A stretch of DNA of 64,000 nucleotides from Microvenator marinus (lineage in GTDB: Bacteria > Myxococcota_A > Bradymonadia > Bradymonadales > Bradymonadaceae), in contig NZ_CP042467.1 of assembly GCF_007993755.1 (NCBI RefSeq), forward strand, positions 5,232,001 to 5,296,000. The letters run 5' to 3'. The notes under the pieces are model-generated. The model saw only the letters and a list, made by a program, of their open reading frames with translations. It did not search any database and was not told the DNA's origin. Both the position numbers and the translations under genes were made by a program. Of the stretch, positions 43,799 to 52,488 are shown in pieces. Numbering within the stretch: position 1 is the first letter of the stretch; each line of letters opens with the position of its first letter.

Positions 43799-45901
43799 CT
43801 AGAAACAACCGGTGTTGAAAACGTCGGCCGTTCCGTCCCCGTCAAAGTCTCCGAACAACGCGTTGCCGGGAGATTTCGAGTCGATTCGAAGCATGCGCCA
43901 TCCTGAGTTGCCGCCATCCGAGACCCACCAACGGTCGCCGTTGGCCCTCAAAACGTCAGTCTTTCCATCGCCCGTTACGTCGGCGAAATGAAGCGAGGCC
44001 AGCCCAACTCCGGAAGAATTCAGTGGTCTCCAAGGCTCCGATGCCCCTGGCGACCAGCGCCATTGGCCCGAACCCGTGCTGAACGCGTCGGTTTTTCCGT
44101 CGCCATCAAAGTCCCCAAACCGCAAGGAACTTAGCGCCGCGCTCGATGTGTTCAGATTGGCCCAGGCTTGGGTCCCGCTTCGAGACCATCGCCAATGGGT
44201 CCCGGTGGTGGTGAACACGTCGGTTTTTCCATCGCCATCAAAGTCCGCCAGGACCAGGCTAGAGAGTGTTTCTGTTGCGTTTCGAAGGGTTGTCCAAGGG
44301 GATGAGCCGCCGGACGAATAGCGCCAAGCCGAGCCATTCGCATTGAACACGTCGGTTTTTCCGTCACCATCAAAGTCTCCGAAACCCAGATTCTCGATGG
44401 TGACATTGGAGGTGTTGAGGTCCTTCCAAGACCCGAGCCCTGATGTCACCCATCTCCATTTGCCAGAACTCGTCGAAAAGACGTCGGTCTTGCCGTCCCC
44501 GTCAAAATCACCAAGGGCCAGGCGGTCCATGCCGAAGCTCGATGCCGTCAAGTAGCGCCACGGTCCGCTTCCGCCCGCTGAGTAGCACCATCGAACCGGC
44601 TCGCAATCGGCTCCTGTCTGATTGTACTGATTGGGTGCTGAGCCGCTTGGAGAGCGGTCAACATGGAAGTTCCCTGTGAAGAATCTCTGGAGCGCAGCGC
44701 TCGAAGGCCCGCTCCGTGCCAGGCAATTATCGTAGAGCCACGAACCCGTTTGTGGGCGTCCTCGAACCACCAAAGCGTAGTGGTCCGGAGGCAAAACCGT
44801 ATTGTTATGAATGAGCATGCGTCCGCCGGCGAGTTCGCTACCGTTGTCGGTATTTTCGTTCTCGCCGTGCATATCGAAGACGTGGCCATTGGCGTTTTCC
44901 AAGACCAGATTGTAGCGCGCCTCGTAATCTTGGCCGGGCTCTCCGCTGCCGGCTATGGCGTGGCGCATGTAGTCCATACGGTTATGCTCCACCAAAACCT
45001 TCACGACGCCCGTCGACCCTCGTCCCAATAGTACGCCGTAGCCGAGGCCCTGGCGCTGATTGTGATGGATATGAGAATGATGAATCCAATGGCCGACTGA
45101 ATCCGATAGATTCACCGCGGCAAGCCCGAATCCGGCGATTTCGGAGTTGTCGACCTCGAGACCGTCATGACGAGAACGGATACCAGAGGTTCGAGGCATA
45201 CAATCACGGCAGTTTTGTCCGTTTGTTCGGTCCTCGCCGGTGCAGTTATCGGGGTATTGTGGGGGACATTGACTTGGGTCGGGGCCGTGGAGTCGAATTC
45301 CAGAGAGTCGGACATCAGCTCCACATGCGTCTAAGAGGGTTCGATTGACGATTTCTGTTCCGTAGAGGAGCGCGCCTGCCGAGCTGCCGCGCCCGCGCCC
45401 GCTGACGAGCCAAACCCCGCCCGGTATGCAGATCGAGGGGCCGGTGATATCGATTTCCGCATCGTCTTCCACGTAGACAATATCACCTGATTGAGCCGCT
45501 TCCAGAGCAGCTTCGAGGGCCGCCTTGGTATCTACGATGGTCATGCACGCGGGATCGCGCTCAAAGGCGTCCGGATAGCCCGCGCCGCCCCCATATCTCC
45601 AACTCGCGCTCTGAGCGGCGTCAAGCGGGCGACGCGCGTAGTGTCGCGAACAATCCGGAGGCTGGTTGCCCTGGTCTGAAGGAGGCGCCGCCATATCTGT
45701 TCCTGGCTCAAGGTCCGCGGCATCCGGAGCCAGTGGCCCGCCATCGGAGACCACGGGGCCTTGTGTATCGTTCGGCATATCAACGTTTGGAGTGATTGGG
45801 TCCGGACCGCCGACCAACGCTGGTCCGTCATCCTGGCCGCAGGCACACACGCTCATCACGCCAAAGGTAAAGAGCAAATTCAATAGTCTTTTCGCAAACA
45901 T
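43799..45901 (-). CDS. Lipoprotein with parallel beta-helix and FG-GAP/VCBS repeats
   Basis: About 700 residues from ATG 45901; the longer frame starts at a TTG at 45919. Signal RLLNLLFTFGVMSVCAC. An N-terminal Asp/Pro-rich linker leads into a right-handed parallel beta-helix like pectate lyase (GDIVYVEDDAEIDITG, GLEVDNSEIAGFGLAAVNLS, HHSHIHHNQRQGLGYGVLLGRG, VLVEHNRMDYMRHAI). Six repeats of about 44 residues follow, each with FGDFDGDGKTDVF, the Ca2+-binding FG-GAP/VCBS loop. Probably surface-bound polysaccharide binding or cleavage; catalytic residues not placed. The repeats are visible in DNA at a ~132-bp period. Confidence 0.85.
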   Translation of the reverse strand: MFAKRLLNLLFTFGVMSVCACGQDDGPALVGGPDPITPNVDMPNDTQGPVVSDGGPLAPDAADLEPGTDMAAPPSDQGNQPPDCSRHYARRPLDAAQSASWRYGGGAGYPDAFERDPACMTIVDTKAALEAALEAAQSGDIVYVEDDAEIDITGPSICIPGGVWLVSGRGRGSSAGALLYGTEIVNRTLLDACGADVRLSGIRLHGPDPSQCPPQYPDNCTGEDRTNGQNCRDCMPRTSGIRSRHDGLEVDNSEIAGFGLAAVNLSDSVGHWIHHSHIHHNQRQGLGYGVLLGRGSTGVVKVLVEHNRMDYMRHAIAGSGEPGQDYEARYNLVLENANGHVFDMHGENENTDNGSELAGGRMLIHNNTVLPPDHYALVVRGRPQTGSWLYDNCLARSGPSSAALQRFFTGNFHVDRSPSGSAPNQYNQTGADCEPVRWCYSAGGSGPWRYLTASSFGMDRLALGDFDGDGKTDVFSTSSGKWRWVTSGLGSWKDLNTSNVTIENLGFGDFDGDGKTDVFNANGSAWRYSSGGSSPWTTLRNATETLSSLVLADFDGDGKTDVFTTTGTHWRWSRSGTQAWANLNTSSAALSSLRFGDFDGDGKTDAFSTGSGQWRWSPGASEPWRPLNSSGVGLASLHFADVTGDGKTDVLRANGDRWWVSDGGNSGWRMLRIDSKSPGNALFGDFDGDGTADVFNTGCF
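43805..44530 (-). repeat. Tandem ~132-bp coding repeats (FG-GAP/VCBS)
   Basis: Six copies of a block that includes TCGGTYTTTCCRTCGCC (plus strand), at about 43819, 43953, 44087, 44216, 44348 and 44480. Spacing is 129-134 bp. They encode the six FG-GAP/VCBS units of the lipoprotein gene. Near-identity of the core is high at DNA level, so recombination between copies is possible. Confidence 0.85.
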
Positions 45902-45919
45902 CAGAGGTCCGTTTTTCAA

Positions 45920-46080
45920 TCCTTAACTCGTCTAGGATAGCTCAAAAAAGGCTTCGCATCACGTGTAGTAGACTGTGTTCAAGTTGAATACAGAAATTGG
46001 AGTCTCAACGAGAAGAGTCGAGAAAATACTGAGTTGTTCTGCCAAAATAGCAGAATTCTGAATTACACACGTGGTTTGAA
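45920..46080. other. Divergent promoter region with short inverted repeat
   Basis: About 160 bp between the beta-helix lipoprotein and the MopE-like gene. TTCTGC at 46037-46042 and GCAGAA at 46050-46055 form a 6-bp stem. No clear promoter boxes. The MopE-like gene starts with GTG at 46081 and has no good Shine-Dalgarno. Confidence 0.35.
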
Positions 46081-49000
46081 GTGAAACGACTCCTATTTTT
46101 TCTGGCCATTGGCCTCGTATTCTCCTGTAGCGACGATACTACCCAGACTAACACGGGTCCGAACAACCAATCGACGCAGACCTGCGTGGATCAGGACGGT
46201 GACGGTTTTTACGTGGGTATTCTTTGCGACCTCGAATGGGATTGCGACGATGGCGACGCATCGATTCATCCAAGGGCCACCGAGCTTTGCCACGACCAGA
46301 AGGACAATAATTGTGACGGCGCGGTCGATGAGTTTTGCCCAGACTGCGAAGATGGAGCAACGCAGGAATGTGGTGATTCAGATGAGGGCGCTTGCGCTCA
46401 GGGTGTTTCAACGTGTTCGGGCGGTGTCTGGGGCGAATGTGTAGGAGCTATCAATCCACGCATCGAAATCTGTAACGGCGTCGATGACGATTGTGACGGC
46501 CAAATTGATGAGGACGCTCAGCTATGCGACGACGGACTACTCTGCAATGGCACGGAATCGTGTCAAAACGGCCAGTGCGTGCCCGGCGAACCTGTCGATT
46601 GTTCTCAAGCCAACGGAGCCTGTCAGACTGGTATCTGCCTGGATAAGGACGGAAGCTGCGAAACCTTGCACAAACCTGATGGCGAGGCCTGTGATGACGG
46701 CCTTTATTGTACCGTCAGCGGGGCATGCTCTGAAGGCGAATGCGTAACTGCTCCGAGGGACTGCTCGCATTTGGACGGACCTTGTACCGTGGGCGTTTGT
46801 GATGAGTCAGGCCAAGGATGCGTAGCCCAGCCAATCGCGGATGGGACCACCTGCGATGATGGCCTCTTTTGTACTTCGGGCGATGTCTGCTCAGCCGGAG
46901 TTTGTGGAGGCGCACCGACCAATTGTGATGCGGCGTCAGATCAATGCAATACCGGCGTCTGTGACGAGAACGCTGATGCCTGCGTACCCCAACCGAGAGT
47001 CGACGGAACCACATGTGAAGACGGGCTCTACTGCACGGTTAACGATGTCTGTGCCGCCGGCGCATGTGTGGCCGGAGGAACCCGCGAGTGTTCCGCGCAG
47101 GGCGGTTCTTGTAGAACCGGAGTATGCGACGAGGCTACCCGCTCGTGTTCGGGCGATCCGGTTCCCGACGGCACATCGTGTGACGATGGACTCTTCTGCA
47201 CCGTTCAGGACTCCTGCCAGGCCGGCACGTGTCAGGGCGGAGGCGCGAGGTCATGTGCCGCGCAAGACAACGCCTGCAATCAGGGCATCTGTAACGAAAC
47301 CAATCGCGTTTGCTCGACCACCCCGAGACCCAACGGAACAACGTGCGATGACGGACTATACTGCACGGTACAGGACACCTGTCAGACGGGGGCTTGTGTG
47401 GGTAACCTGCGAAACTGCCAGTCCGTCGCTGATGCCTGCAACAATGGGGCGTGTTCCGAATCGCAAGACTCCTGCGTTCCAGTCCCCAGATCCGATGGCA
47501 CGACGTGCAACGACGGACTCTTCTGCACCGTCAACGATGTCTGTGTTTCGGGGCAATGTAACTCGCAGCCGCGCGATTGCTCAGTAGCCTCAAACCAGTG
47601 CAACACGGGAACTTGCAACGAAGCCGGCCAAAGCTGTGTCGGTGTTCCCGTAGGTAATGGAACCACCTGTAACGACGGGCTCTTCTGCACCGTTAACGAC
47701 TCCTGCTCCAACGGATCTTGTGTCGGTGGTGGGGCTCGAGATTGCTCGTCGGCGACCAATGGTGATGTCTGCCTTATCGCGAGCTGCGTGGAACTCACGG
47801 ATATGTGCGTCACGGCCAACGATCCGATGTGCTGCGACGTCAATCAAGATGCCGACCTCGACGGGTCTAACGCGTGCCAAGACTGCGATGATAGCGACGC
47901 CTCGATTCGGCCGGGCGCGGTGGAGCGTTGCGATGGTCTCGACAACGATTGTGACGGCATGATCGACGAGGACTTCGACCTCGACGGTGATGGATACGCG
48001 ACCTGCGGCACCGATCCGGCGATCCGAGACTGCGACGACTCAAATCCCAACGTCTATCCCGGAAGGGCCGAAGATTGTGGGCCCAACAATCTCGGAAACC
48101 AGATCGACGACAACTGCAACGGCTATGTGGATGAGGGTTGTAACCCGTGTACTACGACCGACGTGGATGGTGACGGAGTTACTGAGTGCGACGGAGACTG
48201 CAACGATAGCGACGCAACCATCTACCCAGGCGCAACTGAAACCTGCGACGGGAAAGACAACGATTGTAATATCTACACCACGCCAAACTGCGATGTCTCT
48301 CAGCGCTGCAACCACGACTTAGACGGCAATTACGAGAACGACGCAGATGTCTGTGGTGACAAGCAAATCTGTGCATGTCTCCTTGCTAATAATGGCTCGT
48401 GTACCGGCGACTACCGCTGCACTTCGTTCTGCAATAGTAGTGATACCGGCACCATCGGGGACGGCTGTCAGGCGAATCAAACCTGCATTTTGGACTTGAG
48501 GTACTCCGCAAACATCCACGGTTGTAACGCAGTCACCACCACCATCGGGACTCGCCGCGGCGGTGCGACATGTTCACAAGATTCTCAATGCCGAAGCCAA
48601 AGCTGCGAAAAGGCCGGAATCGGAAACGCACCGAGCATCTGTTTTGACCTTTGCACCTCGGATGAGCGATGCGATTCTTCCGCCGTTTGCCGCGTGTTCA
48701 GGACGGCTGCCACTGTCAACTCCCCAGGAAATATGGACGGCCGCTGCTGGTTGCCACCGGCAGCAAGCGCAAGCCCAGTGGGAGCAACTTGTACGTCGGA
48801 TGCGCAATGCAATCGGGCACTTTGCACTACCGACCCGAACAACGCTCAGAGATATTGCACCGAAGCTTGTTGCACGGACGATGATTGCGCAAACGGCTAT
48901 TCCTGCTCGTTCGGTGGGTCCGCTGAAGAAGCAAACGTCATCTTGCCAGTCGAGGGAGCTCCAGCATGTACAAACGACTCCCAGTGCACCGGACAAGGCG

Positions 49001-49299
49001 GGACCTGCTACAACGGACGTTGCGCATGGCGAATTGTTGAGACCGTCGGGCAATGTGTGAAGGACGTGTCGGGGCAGGGAAGTCGGCGAGGCGGCCAGGC
49101 CTGTACGTCGAACAACCAGTGTGAGTCCCAGTTCTGTGAAAAAGACCTCGGGATCTGCATCGAGCCATGCTGTGCCGACTCGACGTGCCCAACCGGTCTC
49201 GAATGCCAAATGCAATTCGTGCAGACCTCGTCCAATCGCGCCACCCAAGCACGGGTGTGTGTCAACGTCACCGTGCCCGACGTCATTCAGAAAAAATAG
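46081..49299 (+). CDS. Large Cys-rich MopE-like lipoprotein with metal-binding motifs
   Basis: 1072 residues from GTG 46081. Signal RLLFFLAIGLVFSC. Five MopE-like putative metal-binding motifs: CHDQKDNNCDGAVDE, CNGVDDDCDGQIDED, CDGLDNDCDGMIDED, NQIDDNCNGYVDEG and CDGKDNDCNIYTT, each with Asp-rich loops. Between the second and third are eight Cys-rich units of about 45 residues with DGTTCDDGLFCTVNDVC-type cores, alternating with RDCS...VGVCDE units. The C-terminal third has more Cys pairs (RGGATCSQDSQCRSQSCEK). MopE of Methylococcus binds copper; whether this protein binds metal is not shown. Most likely on the cell surface. The codon use looks uniform. Confidence 0.85.
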   Translation: MKRLLFFLAIGLVFSCSDDTTQTNTGPNNQSTQTCVDQDGDGFYVGILCDLEWDCDDGDASIHPRATELCHDQKDNNCDGAVDEFCPDCEDGATQECGDSDEGACAQGVSTCSGGVWGECVGAINPRIEICNGVDDDCDGQIDEDAQLCDDGLLCNGTESCQNGQCVPGEPVDCSQANGACQTGICLDKDGSCETLHKPDGEACDDGLYCTVSGACSEGECVTAPRDCSHLDGPCTVGVCDESGQGCVAQPIADGTTCDDGLFCTSGDVCSAGVCGGAPTNCDAASDQCNTGVCDENADACVPQPRVDGTTCEDGLYCTVNDVCAAGACVAGGTRECSAQGGSCRTGVCDEATRSCSGDPVPDGTSCDDGLFCTVQDSCQAGTCQGGGARSCAAQDNACNQGICNETNRVCSTTPRPNGTTCDDGLYCTVQDTCQTGACVGNLRNCQSVADACNNGACSESQDSCVPVPRSDGTTCNDGLFCTVNDVCVSGQCNSQPRDCSVASNQCNTGTCNEAGQSCVGVPVGNGTTCNDGLFCTVNDSCSNGSCVGGGARDCSSATNGDVCLIASCVELTDMCVTANDPMCCDVNQDADLDGSNACQDCDDSDASIRPGAVERCDGLDNDCDGMIDEDFDLDGDGYATCGTDPAIRDCDDSNPNVYPGRAEDCGPNNLGNQIDDNCNGYVDEGCNPCTTTDVDGDGVTECDGDCNDSDATIYPGATETCDGKDNDCNIYTTPNCDVSQRCNHDLDGNYENDADVCGDKQICACLLANNGSCTGDYRCTSFCNSSDTGTIGDGCQANQTCILDLRYSANIHGCNAVTTTIGTRRGGATCSQDSQCRSQSCEKAGIGNAPSICFDLCTSDERCDSSAVCRVFRTAATVNSPGNMDGRCWLPPAASASPVGATCTSDAQCNRALCTTDPNNAQRYCTEACCTDDDCANGYSCSFGGSAEEANVILPVEGAPACTNDSQCTGQGGTCYNGRCAWRIVETVGQCVKDVSGQGSRRGGQACTSNNQCESQFCEKDLGICIEPCCADSTCPTGLECQMQFVQTSSNRATQARVCVNVTVPDVIQKK
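46500..47730 (+). repeat. Tandem ~130-bp coding repeats in the MopE-like gene
   Basis: Eight copies encoding the DGTTCDDGLFCTVNDxC unit, spaced about 130-150 bp. The most regular copies share TGCACCGTTAACGA-like sequence (47035, 47205, 47360, 47523, 47685). They are divergent in sequence and lie inside the coding frame. Confidence 0.75.
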
Positions 49300-49410
49300 G
49301 AATAAGTAAGACGGCTCTCCCAAAATTGAAACGTACCCATAGAAAGTTTCATCTGACTCATGCCCTCATTCTCGCCCAATCAATCGCGAGATTCACATGC
49401 GGAGGAAATC

Positions 49411-49809
49411 ATGAGTTTAGAAAGAGACTATGCGCTAACGAAGAGTTTTAATGGAAGTGTTGCTGACGCGATCACCAAGGTTCGAGAAGCCCTCGCGACC
49501 GAAGGGTTTGGCGTGCTCACGGAGATCGATGTTCAGGCTACACTGAAGAAGAAGCTAGACGTAGATCGACCGCCTTACATGATTCTAGGCGCCTGCAATC
49601 CAGCGCTGGCGCATCAAGCGTTGAGCGCGGAAGCGCCCATCGGTGTGCTCCTGCCTTGCAATGTCACAGTTTTCGAAGACGATGACGGCAAGACTTGGAT
49701 TCAAGCCATTGACCCAATCGCCATGTTTTCCGTGGTTGGCCGCGACGATATCTCGCCGATTGCCGACGACGTCAAAGCCCGACTCGTGCGCGTGCTCGAA
49801 AAGGTTTGA
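49411..49809 (+). CDS. DUF302 domain protein
   Basis: 132 residues from ATG 49411 (GGAGGAAATC upstream; a longer frame begins 49360). LTKSFNGSVADAITKVREALATEGFGVLTEIDVQATLKKKLD, PPYMILGACNPALAHQALSAEAPIGVLLPCNVTVFEDD and VWIQAIDP-like TWIQAIDPIAMFSVV match DUF302 closely. These small cytoplasmic proteins have no proven role; some are near metal or redox genes. Followed by the trans-sulfuration gene, after a 53-bp gap holding inverted repeats. Confidence 0.9.
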   Translation: MSLERDYALTKSFNGSVADAITKVREALATEGFGVLTEIDVQATLKKKLDVDRPPYMILGACNPALAHQALSAEAPIGVLLPCNVTVFEDDDGKTWIQAIDPIAMFSVVGRDDISPIADDVKARLVRVLEKV

Positions 49810-49821
49810 TGCCGGGTCTAG

Positions 49822-49864
49822 ACAAGGTGTGAAAGGGTTGGGTACAAGGTCGGGGACACCTTGT
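49822..49864 (+). promoter_or_regulatory. Competing inverted repeats overlapping the start of the trans-sulfuration gene
   Basis: ACAAGGTGT (49822-49830) pairs with ACACCTTGT (49856-49864). A second ACAAGGT (49844-49850) pairs with the same 3' arm (ACCTTGT 49858-49864), giving two exclusive stems of 9 and 7 bp. The 3' arm covers the GTG at 49863. Function is unknown: a regulatory switch, a REP-like palindrome remnant or a short repeat are all open. Confidence 0.5.
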
Positions 49865-51050
49865 GGACACGGATTTTAAGATGCACGACCCGAAATCAAC
49901 CTACGAAAACCAAAAGTTTGGAACCCGCGCGATTCACGCCGGTCAGTCTCCCGAGCCAACGACCGGCGCGATCATGACGCCGATCTTCCAGACCTCGACT
50001 TATGTTCAATCATCGCCGGGTGTGCACACCGGGTTTGAGTACAGCCGTACACAAAACCCTACGCGCCACGCCCTCGAGGATTGTCTCGCGAGTCTAGAAA
50101 AGGCAAAGCACGGCATCGCGTTTGCGTCGGGATGTGCGGCCACAACCACCATTTTGCACACCCTCGATGCCGACGCACACGTGGTCTCCGGAGACGACGT
50201 CTACGGCGGCACGTACCGACTTTTCACCAAGGTCTTCCAGGGCAAGAGTGTCGATTTTTCCTTCGTCGACATGACGGATATTTCGGCTTTCGAAGCCGCG
50301 ATTAAGCCCAATACGAAGCTCATTTGGTTGGAGTCCCCCACGAACCCACTGCTCAAGATTTGCGATATTCGCCAGATCTGTGAAATCGCGCACGCAAAGG
50401 GCATCAAAGTGGTCGTGGACAACACGTTCATGAGCCCTTATTTCCAGACACCTCTCGATCTGGGCGCTGATATGGTGGTTCACTCCACCACGAAGTACAT
50501 CAACGGCCACTCCGACGTGGTGGGCGGTATCGTTCTGACCCGAGACGACGAGATCGCGAATCAATTGCGATTTTTGCAGAATTCGATCGGCGCGGTACCT
50601 GGGCCGTTTGATTCCTGGCTGGTACTCCGCGGAGTGAAAACCCTGCATGTTCGGATGCGCCAACATGCATTGGGTGCCATGGCCGTTGCAAAGTACTTGG
50701 AAGCGCACGATGCCGTTGAGCGCGTGGTCTATCCAGGGCTTGAGTCGCACCCCCAATTCAAGATCGCCCAGGAACAGATGCACGGGCCTGGGGGCATGAT
50801 CACTTTCTATCTCAAAGACGGCCTCTCAAAGGCTCAGTCCATGCTCGAGAACGTGCGAATCTTCGCGCTCGCCGAGAGCCTTGGCGGCGTGGAGAGCCTC
50901 ATCGAACATCCCGCGATCATGACGCACGCATCCGTTCCGGCTGACGTGCGCGCCCAACTCGGGATCTCCGACGGGCTCGTAAGACTTTCAGTGGGCATCG
51001 AGGATATCGAAGATCTCTTGGAAGATCTGGAGAACGCGTTGCGTGCGTAA
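49863..51050 (+). CDS. Cystathionine gamma-synthase/gamma-lyase-type PLP enzyme
   Basis: 395 residues from GTG 49863, or 389 from ATG 49881; neither has a strong Shine-Dalgarno. Trans-sulfuration fold: GTRAIHAGQSPEPTTGA, YSRTQNPTRHALEDCLASLE, GIAFASGCAATTTIL, VVSGDDVYGGTYRLF, LIWLESPTNPLLKI, VVVDNTFMSP and the PLP-lysine site VVHSTTKYINGHSDVVGG. The tail FALAESLGGVESLIEHPAIMTHA is of the MetB/CGL branch. It makes or splits cystathionine in methionine/cysteine metabolism. MetB versus CGL cannot be decided by eye. The start overlaps the inverted repeats at 49822-49864. Confidence 0.93.
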   Translation: MDTDFKMHDPKSTYENQKFGTRAIHAGQSPEPTTGAIMTPIFQTSTYVQSSPGVHTGFEYSRTQNPTRHALEDCLASLEKAKHGIAFASGCAATTTILHTLDADAHVVSGDDVYGGTYRLFTKVFQGKSVDFSFVDMTDISAFEAAIKPNTKLIWLESPTNPLLKICDIRQICEIAHAKGIKVVVDNTFMSPYFQTPLDLGADMVVHSTTKYINGHSDVVGGIVLTRDDEIANQLRFLQNSIGAVPGPFDSWLVLRGVKTLHVRMRQHALGAMAVAKYLEAHDAVERVVYPGLESHPQFKIAQEQMHGPGGMITFYLKDGLSKAQSMLENVRIFALAESLGGVESLIEHPAIMTHASVPADVRAQLGISDGLVRLSVGIEDIEDLLEDLENALRA

Positions 51051-52017
51051 GACTCTGGCTTGTCTTGGGGTGATCGCGTGGCTGGGATTCTCGTCCTGCG
51101 CGACTCAGCCGGGCACGCCTGTATGCCTTGCTGGAGCCACACTCGACGAAGGTGGTCAATGTGTTGCGCAGCGGGCCGCCGTCCATTATCTGCCCTTTCG
51201 CGAAGGCTATAAAACCTTCGTGAGCCAAGCCTTCCACGGTGCCCAGACCCACAAGGGTTACGACGCCTTCTCCGTAGACTTCGAGTGCGAAGAAGGCGAC
51301 CCGATCGTGGCCAGCCGATCGGGCAGGGTTTGGGATGTTCGTGAGGATTCGAATCATGGATGTCCCGATCCGGTGTGCGGCAAAGACTCAAACTATGTGG
51401 TCATCGATCACGGAGATGGGACCTATTCGAGCTATCACCATCTTCGCTACCTCGGCGCAATGGTCGAACGGGGTGAAGAGGTCTGTGCCGGCCAAGTGAT
51501 CGGAATGTGCGGGTCCACAGGTTATGCCACAGCTCCACATCTGCATTTTACGCTCAGCGACCGGGTTCGAACGCTGCCCTTGCGATTTGTGGAGGGGTAC
51601 CACCAAAAAGGCAACGGGGTGCCAATCGCCAAGACTCAATACGTCTCCGAAAACAAACTTCGGTCCCAATGCAGTGTTGGTCAGTGGTCCGAATTGGGGC
51701 GTGGAGCCTTTTTGCATCAGGGCATAGAACTCGATCGGGGCGTGCCATTGGTGCTCAAACCCGGCAGCAGAACGATCCTTTCGGGGCGCTTTTTTGGAGA
51801 CCAACCTAAGATTGCCGTCCACCGAAGATCGGCGGATTCGGGGACGTGGATCTCAGAATGTGTGGATAAAGGACCCAACGGTGAGTTCAGTGTTATCATC
51901 GATTGGCCGGCATTACGATTTCCATCCGGACGCTATCGGATGATGATGACAGGCGCCGATAGTGCTTGCTACGAGGCCTCTTGGGCGTGGAGCTATGACG
52001 TTCAAGTCCTTCCATGA
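51043..52017 (+). CDS. M23-family metallopeptidase lipoprotein
   Basis: 324 residues from GTG 51043, overlapping the upstream stop by 8 bp. Signal TLACLGVIAWLGFSSC. Peptidase: AFHGAQTHKGYDAFSVDFECEEGD (HxGxD with the Asp ligand), YVVIDHGDGTYSSYHHL, GVVVERGEEVCAGQ-like MVERGEEVCAGQVIGMCGSTG, and HLHFTLSDR with the HxH motif. An extra Cys-containing C-terminal beta region follows. Zn2+-dependent glycyl-endopeptidase in the periplasm or surface, cell-wall lysis or remodelling. Translational coupling to the PLP enzyme gene looks coincidental. Confidence 0.9.
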   Translation: MRKTLACLGVIAWLGFSSCATQPGTPVCLAGATLDEGGQCVAQRAAVHYLPFREGYKTFVSQAFHGAQTHKGYDAFSVDFECEEGDPIVASRSGRVWDVREDSNHGCPDPVCGKDSNYVVIDHGDGTYSSYHHLRYLGAMVERGEEVCAGQVIGMCGSTGYATAPHLHFTLSDRVRTLPLRFVEGYHQKGNGVPIAKTQYVSENKLRSQCSVGQWSELGRGAFLHQGIELDRGVPLVLKPGSRTILSGRFFGDQPKIAVHRRSADSGTWISECVDKGPNGEFSVIIDWPALRFPSGRYRMMMTGADSACYEASWAWSYDVQVLP

Positions 52018-52021
52018 GCGT

Positions 52022-52051
52022 TTGACAGTGCGCGGGTGAGCGTGCTACCAC
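52022..52051 (+). promoter_or_regulatory. Possible promoter of the nuo operon
   Basis: A perfect TTGACA at 52022-52027 is 18 bases from TACCAC (52046-52051), about 60 bases upstream of nuoA. The -10 match is only moderate. Confidence 0.3.
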
Positions 52052-52110
52052 CTGCGCGCACCGAAGTGCACGTAAGTGGCATCCTAGCTGCGGTATTCAC
52101 AGGACGAAGA

Positions 52111-52488
52111 ATGGAAATTGCTGATTACCTTGGGTTTGTGCTTCTAACGCTCGTTGCGTTCGTCGTCGTCGTCGCGATCACGTTCTCAGCGAACGCTTTT
52201 GGCCCGCGTAACCCGACCAAACAAAAGGTCATGCCCTACGAGTCAGGCTCTGACCAACTCGTGGCGCCGCAAGAACACCGTTTTAGCGTTAAATTCTACA
52301 TGGTCGCGATAAGCTTCATCCTTTTTGACCTAGAGACCGTTTTCTTGGTCCCCTGGGCAATCAGCTGGAAGCAAAGTCAAATGCTCGGTTTTGGCCTCTA
52401 CTCGCTCGGTGTCATGATGCTCTTCGTGGCGGTGCTGACGATTGGACTGGTCTATGAGTGGAAGCAAGGAGGTCTGGAATGGGATTAG
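52111..52488 (+). CDS. nuoA: NADH-quinone oxidoreductase subunit A
   Basis: 125 residues from ATG 52111 (AGGACGAAGA upstream; a longer frame begins 52036). Three membrane spans. [27 protein letters not shown] and [16 protein letters not shown] are the conserved NuoA loop and helix, with the Asp-Leu-Glu core. First gene of the nuo operon; overlaps nuoB, whose ATG at 52479 lies inside it. Membrane arm of complex I. Confidence 0.96.
   Translation: MEIADYLGFVLLTLVAFVVVVAITFSANAFGPRNPTKQKVMPYESGSDQLVAPQEHRFSVKFYMVAISFILFDLETVFLVPWAISWKQSQMLGFGLYSLGVMMLFVAVLTIGLVYEWKQGGLEWD

Noticed and set aside
43805-44530. Regular ~132-bp direct repeats that could look like a CRISPR or satellite array
   Set aside because: The repeats are in frame in a coding gene and encode FG-GAP/VCBS units; no short repeat with unique spacers and no cas gene.
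46500-47730. Regular ~130-150 bp repeats that could be a repeat array
   Set aside because: They are in frame and encode Cys-rich units of the MopE-like protein.
48574-49323. Long minus-strand open frame (249 codons) opposite the MopE-like gene
   Set aside because: It lies in the shadow of a clear plus-strand gene with a signal peptide and Cys motifs, and shows no recognisable domain.
49822-49864. Calling the inverted repeats a defined riboswitch class
   Set aside because: No match to SAM, SAH or other known motifs is visible; only the pairing potential is clear.
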